From Betaproteobacteria bacterium (GTDB lineage Bacteria > Pseudomonadota > Gammaproteobacteria > Burkholderiales > Rhodocyclaceae), in contig JAEHDO010000389.1 in assembly GCA_016880375.1 (NCBI GenBank), forward strand, positions 1-8,763: a stretch of DNA of 8,763 nt. Direction: 5' to 3'. A program made the translations under genes and the position numbers. The number at the start of each line of letters is the position of its first letter. Position 1 is the stretch's first letter. The notes under the pieces are model-generated. The model searched no databases and had not been told where the DNA came from. It saw nothing but the letters and a program-made list of their open reading frames with translations. Shown here in pieces: positions 1-6,526 of this stretch.

Positions 1-230
1 CGATCGTCCTCGCCCAGCGCGAACAGGTCGCGGCCGCCGAGCAGCACGCGACCCTGCGTCGGAACATCCAGGCCGGCGAGCAGTCCAAGCAGCGTCGATT
101 TCCCGGAACCGGAGGCGCCGACGATAGCCACCGCCTCGCCCGCCATGACCCGGAAGGAAATCTCGTGCAGAATCGTCAAACGGCCGTCGCCGCTCGCCAC
201 TTCCTTGCCGAGCGACTCGGCTTCAACCAT
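1..230 (-). CDS. ybbA: ABC transporter ATP-binding protein, YbbA/LolD type (N-terminal part, cut by window edge)
   Basis: This is the first 76 or so codons of an ABC ATPase, read on the minus strand and running off the left edge. Translating the complement gives a short N-terminal strand, then a Walker A motif, GASGSGKST, around residues 38-46, followed by LLGLLAGLD and a G-V-L-L-G-G-x-D-L segment typical of the LolD/MacB/YbbA export ATPase family. Family knowledge: such ATPases sit on the cytoplasmic face and drive a FtsX/MacB-like permease; ybbA is divergent from tesA in E. coli too, which supports the name. The Q-loop, signature and Walker B lie outside the window. The start is uncertain: the ATG at 230-228 overlaps the tesA start, and an in-frame ATG at 260-258 would add ten residues, closer to the N-terminal length of E. 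coli YbbA. The function call as an ABC ATPase is firm; the substrate is not known. Confidence 0.88.
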   Translation of the reverse strand, partial: MVEAESLGKEVASGDGRLTILHEISFRVMAGEAVAIVGASGSGKSTLLGLLAGLDVPTQGRVLLGGRDLFALGEDD

Positions 231-852
231 GGGTGCCGAAGTGTCGATACTGAAATTCATCTCTGCTGGGATCTTTCTTCTGTTTTCGTTGGGTGCGCCG
301 GCCGCGGGCAACATCCTCGTCGTCGGCGACAGCCTGTCGGCCGGCTACGGCCTCGGTGCCGGCCAGTCCTGGCCGGCACTGCTCGGCAAGCGCCTGCGCG
401 ACGAGCGGCTCGATTATAGCGTCGTCAATGCCAGCATCAGCGGCGACACCACCTCCGGCGGTCGCAGCCGCATCGTCACCGCGCTTGATCAGTCCCGCCC
501 GGCGGTGGTGATCATCGCGCTGGGCGGCAACGACGGCCTGCGCGGCCTGCCGGTCAGCGCCATGCGGGAGAACCTGAATGCCATGATCGATGCCGCCCGC
601 GCGCGCAAGGCGCGCATCGTGCTGGCCGGCATGAAGCTGCCGCCCAACTACGGCATCGACTACACGCGGGCATTCGAGCAAAGCTACGTTGATCTGGCGC
701 GCCGCCACAAGGCCGCGCTGGTGCCTTTTCTGCTCGAGGGCGTGGCGGAAAAACGCGAACTGTTCCAGCCTGACGGCATTCATCCGGTCGCCGAGGCCCA
801 GCCGGTCATTCTCGAAAACGTCTGGAAGGTCCTGAAGCCGCAACTCAAGTGA
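229..852 (+). CDS. tesA: Periplasmic GDSL/SGNH esterase, acyl-CoA thioesterase I / lysophospholipase L1 (TesA)
   Basis: This 207-residue protein hydrolyses acyl thioesters and lysophospholipids in the periplasm, by family knowledge of TesA. An N-terminal signal peptide is visible: a hydrophobic stretch at about residues 8-21, then a likely cleavage site after GAPAA. The four SGNH blocks are intact: GDSLS with nucleophile Ser35, Gly72 in [12 protein letters not shown] with Asn101, and DGIHP with Asp182 and His185. The length matches E. coli TesA (about 208 with signal). The reading frame is open back to 145, but the upstream part is charged and not signal-like and lies over the divergent ABC gene, so I chose the ATG at 229. 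A GTG at 241 would also preserve the signal peptide and remove the overlap. No convincing Shine-Dalgarno precedes either start. The 3' end overlaps the convergent selD by eight bases. Confidence 0.95.
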   Translation: MGAEVSILKFISAGIFLLFSLGAPAAGNILVVGDSLSAGYGLGAGQSWPALLGKRLRDERLDYSVVNASISGDTTSGGRSRIVTALDQSRPAVVIIALGGNDGLRGLPVSAMRENLNAMIDAARARKARIVLAGMKLPPNYGIDYTRAFEQSYVDLARRHKAALVPFLLEGVAEKRELFQPDGIHPVAEAQPVILENVWKVLKPQLK

Positions 853-1882
853 CTTGCAGGCGGGCAGGACCTGCTTCCATGCGTCCGATCACGCGCGCCT
901 CGGCAAAGCCCGCGCCATGCAATTCGGCCAGCACGGCCTGCTCCGCCTCCGGCGCGCAGGCGACGAGGAGGCCACCGCTGGTCTGCGGATCGGTCAGCAG
1001 TTTCTGCTGCCACTCGGACGCGTCCGCCGGCAGCGACACGTCGGCGCCGTAGCCGCTCCAGTTGCGCGTCGAGGCGCCGGTGGAGATGCCCTCCTGCACA
1101 AAACCGACCGCCTCGGGAATCAGCGGCAGGTCGGCGAAGCGCACGCTGGCGGACAGCTGCGAGCCGCGGCAGATCTCCAGCAGGTGGCCGGCCAGGCCGA
1201 AGCCGGTGACGTCCGTCAGGGCATGCACGCCGTCCATTTCCACCAGGCGCGCGCCGGGCGTGTTGAGCTTCGTCGTGTGGCGGATCATCGTGGCGTAGCC
1301 TGTCGGCGTCAGCAGGCCCTTTTTCAGCGCCGCCGAGAGGATGCCGACGCCGAGCGGCTTGCCGAGGATGATGACGTCGCCGTCGTGCGCGCCGCTGTTG
1401 CGCTTGACGCGCTTCGGATGCACCAGCCCGAGCGCCACCAGGCCGTAGATCGGCTCCAGCACGTCGATGGAATGGCCGCCGGCGATGGGAATGCCGGCTT
1501 CGGCGCAGATGGATTCGCCGCCGGCCAGTATCCTGCGGATCACTCCCAGCGGCAGCTTGTCGAGCGGCATGCCGACCACCGCCAGCGCCATGATCGGCCG
1601 CCCGCCCATGGCATAAATGTCGGAGATGGCGTTGGTCGCGGCGATGCGGCCGAAATCATAGGGGTCGTCGACGATGGGCGTAAAGAAGTCCGTCGTGGCG
1701 ACGATGGCCTGCTCGTCGTTGAGCTTGTACACCGCCGCGTCGTCTGCGGTTTCGGTGCCGACGATAAGCTCCTTCGGCATGTTGCGCAGGGGCGTGTCGG
1801 CGAGCAGCTCGGTCAGCACCGCCGGCGCGATTTTGCAGCCGCATCCGCCGCCGTGCGAGAATTGGGTCAGTTTGATGTCCAT
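845..1882 (-). CDS. selD: Selenide, water dikinase (selenophosphate synthetase)
   Basis: This 345-residue cytoplasmic enzyme makes selenophosphate from selenide and ATP, releasing AMP and phosphate; the product is the selenium donor for SelU and for selenocysteine synthesis. The N-terminal glycine-rich loop HGGGCGCK carries Cys14, Cys16 and Lys17, equivalent to Cys17, Cys19 and Lys20 of E. coli SelD. The first position is a TGC cysteine codon, so this is the Cys form and not a selenoprotein form. Other family blocks are present: TDFFTPIVDDPYDFGRIAA, AISDIYAMGG, GGHSIDVLEPIYGL, ALTDVTGFGLAGHLLE and DPQTSGGLL near the C-terminus. The frame is open upstream to 2041, but those 53 residues are antisense to selU and not SelD-like, so I chose the ATG at 1882-1880, which gives normal family length. 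The gene is head to head with selU and convergent with tesA. Confidence 0.97.
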   Translation of the reverse strand: MDIKLTQFSHGGGCGCKIAPAVLTELLADTPLRNMPKELIVGTETADDAAVYKLNDEQAIVATTDFFTPIVDDPYDFGRIAATNAISDIYAMGGRPIMALAVVGMPLDKLPLGVIRRILAGGESICAEAGIPIAGGHSIDVLEPIYGLVALGLVHPKRVKRNSGAHDGDVIILGKPLGVGILSAALKKGLLTPTGYATMIRHTTKLNTPGARLVEMDGVHALTDVTGFGLAGHLLEICRGSQLSASVRFADLPLIPEAVGFVQEGISTGASTRNWSGYGADVSLPADASEWQQKLLTDPQTSGGLLVACAPEAEQAVLAELHGAGFAEARVIGRMEAGPARLQVT

Positions 1883-2960
1883 GACAAGAATGAAATCGAC
1901 AGGCGTTGCGAACGTAACACAGCTGGGCGAATTTGACGAGATCATCGACGTGCGCTCGCCAAGCGAATTCGCCGAAGACCACATTCCCGGCGCGGTCAAT
2001 TGCCCGGTGCTCTCCGACGGGGAGCGCGCCCGCGTCGGCACGCTTTACAAGCAGGAATCGCCCTTCGCCGCCAAGAAGCTCGGCGCTGCCCTCGTCGCCC
2101 GCCACATCGCCGAGCACATCGAAGCCCGCTTCCTCGACAAGCCGCGTGCGTGGAAGCCGCTGGTGTATTGCTGGCGCGGCGGCAAGCGCAGCGGCGCCAT
2201 GAGCCACGTGCTGCGCCAGATCGGCTGGCAGGCCTGTGCGCTGGAAGGCGGCTACAAGTCCTGGCGCCGCCATGTCGTCGCCGAACTGGCCGATCTGCCG
2301 CGCCGCCTTGCCTTGCGCGTCATCAGCGGCGCCACCGGCAGCGGCAAGAGCCGCCTGCTCGAAGCCCTCGCCGCGCAGGGCGCGCAGGCACTCGACCTCG
2401 AGGCGCTGGCCGCCCACAAGGGTTCGGTGCTGGGCGGCCTGCCGGACGAACTCCAACCGTCGCAAAAGATGTTCGAGAGCCGCCTGCTCGCCGTGCTGCA
2501 GGGACTGACTTTGTCCCAGCCGGTCTTCGTCGAGGCGGAAAGCCGCAGGATCGGCCAGCTGCAGGTGCCCGACGCGCTGCTGGAGACCATGCGCGCCAGC
2601 CCCTGCCTGCGCATCGAGGCCAGCGACGCGGCGCGCGTGCGCTTCCTCATCGGCGATTACGACTATTTCCTCGCCGACCCTGACGGCCTGAAGGCCAAGC
2701 TCGCCTGCCTGCGCGAACTGCAAAGCGGCGAAACGCTCGCGCGCTGGGACGCGCTGGTCGACGCGCGCGACTGGCCGGCGCTGGTGGCCGAGCTGCTGGC
2801 GCAGCACTACGACCCGCTCTACCGGCGCTCGCAGGGGAAGAATTACGTGCGCTTTTCCGACGCGACGCGCTTTGCCACCGACGACCTGTCGCCGGCGGGG
2901 CTGGAAAGGCTGGCTAGTCGGGTTCTGGCAAGCGAAGCCTCGCCGCATCGCCGCCCCTGA
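1881..2960 (+). CDS. selU: tRNA 2-selenouridine synthase (SelU/MnmH)
   Basis: This enzyme replaces sulfur by selenium in 2-thiouridine at wobble position 34 of Lys, Glu and Gln tRNAs, through a geranylated intermediate, using selenophosphate from SelD. The N-terminal half is a rhodanese domain, with IIDVRSPSEF at about 21-30 and the catalytic loop YCWRGGKRSG, whose cysteine is residue 97, the same number as the essential Cys of the E. coli enzyme. The second half begins with a P-loop, GATGSGKS (150-157), followed by the family block DLEALAAHKGSVLGGLP (about 172-188) and a C-terminal HYDPLYRRSQ. At 359 residues it matches the usual length of about 360. Start choice is open between ATGs at 1875, 1881 and 1890, none with a good Shine-Dalgarno; the open frame further upstream is antisense to selD. 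The 3' end overlaps the convergent methyltransferase gene by 47 bases. Confidence 0.96.
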   Translation: MTRMKSTGVANVTQLGEFDEIIDVRSPSEFAEDHIPGAVNCPVLSDGERARVGTLYKQESPFAAKKLGAALVARHIAEHIEARFLDKPRAWKPLVYCWRGGKRSGAMSHVLRQIGWQACALEGGYKSWRRHVVAELADLPRRLALRVISGATGSGKSRLLEALAAQGAQALDLEALAAHKGSVLGGLPDELQPSQKMFESRLLAVLQGLTLSQPVFVEAESRRIGQLQVPDALLETMRASPCLRIEASDAARVRFLIGDYDYFLADPDGLKAKLACLRELQSGETLARWDALVDARDWPALVAELLAQHYDPLYRRSQGKNYVRFSDATRFATDDLSPAGLERLASRVLASEASPHRRP

Positions 2961-3477
2961 TGGCGCACAGCCGCTGTACCATCGCCGGCTTCGGCCGCGC
3001 CACCTCGCCCTGCTCGAAGGCGACGACGTTCAGGCGGCCTGCGAAGGCCTCGAGCAGTTCGTTCGACCGCAGCAGGAAATCCGGATTGGAAGGCCGGCCG
3101 AAGCGCTCATTGCCCGACATGAAGGTTTCGTAGATCAGCACGCCGCCCTCGCCAAGCGCCTCGACGAGATGCGGAAACAGCGGCCGGTGCAGGTAGTTGG
3201 CGACGACGATGGCGTCGAAACGCCGCCCCGCCAGCGGCCAGGCAGCGGCTTCAAGGTCGGCTTCCAGCGCCTCGATGCCGGAGCGGCCGCGCAGGCCGGC
3301 CAACGCCTGCGCATCGCGATCCACGGCCGTCACGCGCCAGCCGCCGGCTTCGAAAAACAGCGCATTCCGGCCATATCCGCAGGCAAGGTCCAGGACGCTG
3401 CCGCCACGAACGATCAGCGGCGCGAAACGGCCCACCCAGGCGGAAACATCCATCGAGCGTTCATGCCGAAGGTCCAT
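2914..3477 (-). CDS. Class I SAM-dependent methyltransferase, substrate unknown
   Basis: This protein of about 187 residues has a Rossmann-type methyltransferase fold. SAM-binding motif I is SVLDLACGYGRNALFF near residue 25, followed by an acidic residue ending the second strand in TAVDRD. A motif II/III region has FDAIVVANYLHRPLFP and the next strand GGVLIYETF. The segment GNERFGRPSNPDFLLRSNELLE resembles uncharacterised betaproteobacterial methyltransferases I recall, but I cannot name a substrate. Motif I also resembles that of TehB tellurite/selenite methyltransferases, which is only suggestive. I chose the ATG at 3477-3475 because GAGG lies nine bases upstream and a plausible promoter would place the transcript start near 3501. 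An upstream in-frame ATG at 3498-3496 adds seven residues and cannot be excluded. The 3' end lies inside the end of selU. Probably cytoplasmic, since no signal peptide or membrane segment is seen. Confidence 0.85.
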   Translation of the reverse strand: MDLRHERSMDVSAWVGRFAPLIVRGGSVLDLACGYGRNALFFEAGGWRVTAVDRDAQALAGLRGRSGIEALEADLEAAAWPLAGRRFDAIVVANYLHRPLFPHLVEALGEGGVLIYETFMSGNERFGRPSNPDFLLRSNELLEAFAGRLNVVAFEQGEVARPKPAMVQRLCAIRGGDAARLRLPEPD

Positions 3478-3486
3478 GCCGATTGG

Positions 3487-3490
3487 CCTC
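3487..3490 (-). promoter_or_regulatory. Shine-Dalgarno GAGG for the methyltransferase gene
   Basis: On the minus strand GAGG lies nine bases before the ATG at 3477-3475. The alternative ATG at 3498 has only a GGAA too close to the codon. This decides the start I gave, moderately. Confidence 0.45.
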
Positions 3491-3506
3491 GAATTCATTG
3501 TTCCAA

Positions 3507-3515
3507 TGCTATAGG
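3507..3515 (+). promoter_or_regulatory. Possible extended -10 element for the kinase operon
   Basis: TGCTATAGG fits the TGnTATAAT extended -10 pattern with two mismatches. No -35 at normal spacing is visible. It overlaps the minus-strand -10 candidate, so the two divergent promoters could compete for polymerase. Weak evidence; the spacer is short and is the only non-coding DNA upstream of the kinase. Confidence 0.2.
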
Positions 3516-3535
3516 ATAGGCAACACGGCTGTCGA
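3508..3535 (-). promoter_or_regulatory. Possible sigma-70 promoter for the methyltransferase gene
   Basis: On the minus strand TCGACA (3535-3530, five of six matches to TTGACA) is followed after 16 bases by TATAGC (3513-3508, four of six matches to TATAAT). Transcription would start near 3501, leaving a leader of about 24 bases containing the GAGG. The match was made by eye. Confidence 0.3.
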
Positions 3536-3562
3536 TCACCTGCAGCCCCGCTCAACAATTGC

Positions 3563-6526
3563 ATGGAACCCAATACCAAGCCGGTCATAGACCCGCGTGC
3601 CGCCCGGCCCATTGCGTCGCCCCGGTTCGGTGCCGTGATCGTTCTGGCGGCCGGCCTCGTCCTGAGCCTTTTGCTGTGGCATCACGCCAGCCGCAATGAG
3701 GCTCGCAACGCGGAGACGCTTCTCGACTACCAGTCGAGCCTCCTCGAGGCCGGACTGTTTCAGCGCCTCAATGAATTCGAATCCATCCTGCTGGGCATGC
3801 AGGGTTTGTACGTTGCATCAGGCCATGTCAGCCGCGATGCGTTCCGCCGTTACCTGGATAATTTGCGGTTGCAGGGCCGCACCGGCGGCATCCGCGCCTT
3901 GCATTTCACGCGGCATGTCACCCGCCAGGGCAAGGCCGCATTCGTTGCTGCTGTGCGCGATGATCGCAGCCTGGATCCGCAAGGCTATCCGGACTTCGCC
4001 GTTCACCCGGAAGGCGAGCGCACGGAATATTTCTTCATCGAATACATCGAGCCCTTCGCCGAGAACCGGCGCGCCTTCGGCCTCGATGCCGGCACCCAGG
4101 CGGCAAACAGAGAGTCCTTGATTGCCTCTCGCGACAGTGGCAGGACCTATCTGACGCCGCCCTTTCAGCTGGTACAAACCCGGCCGGGAGAACTCGGCCT
4201 GGTATTGCGCGCGCCGGTGTATCGCAATGGTGCGCCGCTGGATACGGTCGGGCAGCGTCGCGCCGCGCTGGCCGGATTTGTCGGCATCACGCTGGAAGCC
4301 GACGGCCTCTTCGGGGATATCCTCGCCGCGCCCGCCTATGCCGGACTGCGCGCGGTCATCCGCGACCTCGGGTCGGCGGTTGCAGACGTTGCGGCAGGCG
4401 CAGAACCGCAGGTGATTTCCGGCAGCGGCAGCAACATCACGGCGTTGCTGGCCAATACGCGAACCGTCGAGGCAAACGGTCGCCTGTGGGAACTCAGCCT
4501 ATCCGCCGGAGAAACCTGGCTGGCCGCAGTTCCAGGTCGCAATCTAGGGATCATCTTTCTGACTGCCGGTACGGCCATCAGCCTGCTGCTGGCGGCGCTG
4601 TATGTCGTGCTGGCGCGCGGCAAGGCACGCGCCATCCGGCTGGCCGATGACATGACGCGCAACCTGCGCGAGCAGACGACGCTCCTGCGCATCATTTTCG
4701 ATCACATGAACCAGGGCATCAGCGTCGTGGATGCCGACCTGAAAATGATCGGCTGCAACCGGCGGTTCTTTGAACTGCTCGGTTTTCCGGAGCACCTCAA
4801 CTGCGTCGGCACACCCTTCGAGAACTTCATCCGCTTCAACGCCGAGCGGGGCGAGTACGGTGCGGGCGACATCGAGACGCAGGTGCGCGAACGGCTCGAT
4901 CTGGCTCGGCGCTTTCAGCCCCACAGCTTGAAGCGCACGCGCCCGGATGGCACGGTGATCGAGGTCATTGGCACGCCGCTGCAAGGCGGCGGAATGGTCA
5001 CCACCTACACCGACATCACCGAGCAGGAAAGGGCACAGGATGCGATTCGCCGCGAGCGCGACTTTCGCCAGCACCTCATCGAATCCATTCCCGGCATCTT
5101 CTACCTGATGGACGCGGAGGGGCACTTCCTGCTGCAGAACCGCAATTTCGAGGCGCTCACCGGCTACACGCCCGTGGAAATCAGCCGCTTGCATCCGTTC
5201 GACTTCTTCGAGGGCGACGACCGCCATCTGATCGAGAAGCGCATCCGCGCCACCTTCGAGCAGGGCTCGGCCAGTGCCGAGGCCCTCTTCAAGTCAAAGG
5301 ACGGCAGCAAGCGCCCCTATTTCTTCACCGGCGTGCGCATCGTCCTGGAAGACGGCCGCCCCGGCCTGGTCGGCGTCGGTATCGACATTACGGAGCGGAA
5401 GCAGGTCGAGGAGGCGCTGGCGCGGCAGACGGCGATCCTCCAGGCCACCCTCGAGGCGATGGACCAGGGCATCAGCGTGGTCGACGCCGAACTGCATATG
5501 ATCACCCTCAACCAGCGCTTCTACGAACTGCTCGACTTCCCGCCGGAAATCGTTGTCGGCGCAGATTTCGCCGACTTCATCCGCTATAACGCCGCACGCG
5601 GCGAATACGGCCCCGGCGATGTCGAGGAAAAAGTGCGCGGGATGGTCGAGCGGGCGCGCCACCCGCAGCCGCACCACTTCCGCCGCACCCGACCGAACGG
5701 CTGCATTCTCGAAGTGCGCGGCAACCCGCTGCCCGGCGGCGGCTTCGTCACCACCTACACCGACGTCACCGAGCAGGAGCAGGCCCAGCAGGCCATCCGC
5801 GAACTCAACGAATCGCTTGAGCGGCGCGTACAGGAGCGCACCGCCGAGCTGGAGGCGTCGAACCGCGAACTGGAGGCGTTCAGCTACTCGGTCTCGCACG
5901 ACCTGCGCGCGCCGCTGCGCGCCCTGCACGGCTTCAGCTACATGCTGGAAGAGGAATACGGCAGCCGGCTCGACGAAAATGGGCTCGACTACCTGCGGCG
6001 CATTCAGGCCGCCAGCGCGCGCATGGGCGACCTCATCGACGACCTGATCGAAATGGCCCGCATCAGCCGGCAGGACCTGACGCGCGTACCGGTCGATCTC
6101 ACCGCGCTGGCCAACAGCATACGCCAGGGCATCGAAGAACAGCAGTCTGGCCGCAGCATCGACTGGCGCATTGCCCAGGGCCTCAACGCGCACGCCGATC
6201 CTGTGCTGGCCAATGCCCTGCTCGACAACCTGCTGCGCAATGCCTGGAAGTTCACCGCCGGACGAGCGGACGCCCGCATCGGGTTTTCCGCCCATCGGGA
6301 CAATGGCGAAACCGTGTTCACCGTCGAGGACAACGGCGTCGGCTTCGAGATGACCTACGCCGACAAGCTGTTCAAGCCCTTCCAGCGCCTGCACGATGCC
6401 AAGCACTTCGAAGGCACCGGCATCGGCCTGGCCATCGTCCATCGCATCGTGCAGCGCCACGGCGGCCGCGTCTGGGCGGAAAGTCAGCCCGGACAAGGCG
6501 CCGCCTTCCATTTCACGCTGCCATGA
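3563..6526 (+). CDS. Membrane sensor histidine kinase: CHASE, PAS_7, PAS, PAS_7, HisKA, HATPase
   Basis: This 987-residue inner-membrane sensor kinase autophosphorylates a histidine when it detects an unknown ligand. Membrane helix 1 is at about 22-41 and helix 2 at about 328-350; between them lies a periplasmic CHASE-type domain with the block FFIEYIEPFAENRRAFGLD (157-175). Three cytoplasmic PAS domains follow: a PAS_7-type at about 372-490, an ordinary PAS at about 502-615, and a second PAS_7-type at about 623-740 very similar to the first. A short coiled segment (about 741-772) leads into the HisKA domain with H-box SYSVSHDLRAPLRALHGFS, phospho-acceptor His779. The ATPase has N-box LLDNLLRNAWKF (Asn893), G1 VEDNGVGFE, F-box KLFKPFQRL and G2 GTGIGLAIV. 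No HAMP or receiver domain is seen, and no response regulator lies nearby. The ATG at 3563 lacks a clear Shine-Dalgarno. Its stop overlaps the tag start as ATGA. Confidence 0.95.
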   Translation: MEPNTKPVIDPRAARPIASPRFGAVIVLAAGLVLSLLLWHHASRNEARNAETLLDYQSSLLEAGLFQRLNEFESILLGMQGLYVASGHVSRDAFRRYLDNLRLQGRTGGIRALHFTRHVTRQGKAAFVAAVRDDRSLDPQGYPDFAVHPEGERTEYFFIEYIEPFAENRRAFGLDAGTQAANRESLIASRDSGRTYLTPPFQLVQTRPGELGLVLRAPVYRNGAPLDTVGQRRAALAGFVGITLEADGLFGDILAAPAYAGLRAVIRDLGSAVADVAAGAEPQVISGSGSNITALLANTRTVEANGRLWELSLSAGETWLAAVPGRNLGIIFLTAGTAISLLLAALYVVLARGKARAIRLADDMTRNLREQTTLLRIIFDHMNQGISVVDADLKMIGCNRRFFELLGFPEHLNCVGTPFENFIRFNAERGEYGAGDIETQVRERLDLARRFQPHSLKRTRPDGTVIEVIGTPLQGGGMVTTYTDITEQERAQDAIRRERDFRQHLIESIPGIFYLMDAEGHFLLQNRNFEALTGYTPVEISRLHPFDFFEGDDRHLIEKRIRATFEQGSASAEALFKSKDGSKRPYFFTGVRIVLEDGRPGLVGVGIDITERKQVEEALARQTAILQATLEAMDQGISVVDAELHMITLNQRFYELLDFPPEIVVGADFADFIRYNAARGEYGPGDVEEKVRGMVERARHPQPHHFRRTRPNGCILEVRGNPLPGGGFVTTYTDVTEQEQAQQAIRELNESLERRVQERTAELEASNRELEAFSYSVSHDLRAPLRALHGFSYMLEEEYGSRLDENGLDYLRRIQAASARMGDLIDDLIEMARISRQDLTRVPVDLTALANSIRQGIEEQQSGRSIDWRIAQGLNAHADPVLANALLDNLLRNAWKFTAGRADARIGFSAHRDNGETVFTVEDNGVGFEMTYADKLFKPFQRLHDAKHFEGTGIGLAIVHRIVQRHGGRVWAESQPGQGAAFHFTLP
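4676..5047 (+). repeat. First copy of a duplicated PAS_7 module inside the kinase gene
   Basis: Residues about 372-495 of the kinase. Shared blocks with the second copy include QGISVVDA, ERGEYGxGD or ARGEYGxGD, the RTRP turn and VTTYTD. At DNA level 4997-5028 matches 5747-5778 with one mismatch in 32 bases, exactly 750 bases apart. Confidence 0.8.
5429..5797 (+). repeat. Second copy of the duplicated PAS_7 module inside the kinase gene
   Basis: Residues about 623-745 of the kinase. It aligns along its whole length with the first copy, with one residue fewer just after the FP turn. An unrelated ordinary PAS domain separates the copies. This looks like an old internal duplication with local DNA identity kept near the end. 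Confidence 0.8.

Noticed and set aside
145..228. N-terminal extension of tesA from the ATG at 145
   Set aside because: These 28 residues precede the signal peptide, are not signal-like, and lie over the ABC ATPase Walker A codons on the other strand.
1845..1850. Possible selenocysteine in the SelD active site
   Set aside because: The codon at the catalytic position reads TGC on the minus strand, so it is cysteine and not TGA.
854..1936. 360-codon open frame on the plus strand, antisense to selD
   Set aside because: The translation is rich in Arg, Gln, Ala and Asp with no recognisable domain. It lies fully opposite a textbook SelD, as expected of GC-rich shadow frames.
1656..2948. 430-codon open frame on the minus strand, antisense to selU
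   Set aside because: Composition is Arg/Ala/Gln-rich and without motifs. SelU on the other strand has all its catalytic motifs.
3563..6526. Hybrid kinase with receiver domain, or a diguanylate cyclase
   Set aside because: The protein ends seven residues after the ATPase G2-following strands with no receiver, and there is no GGDEF or EAL motif.
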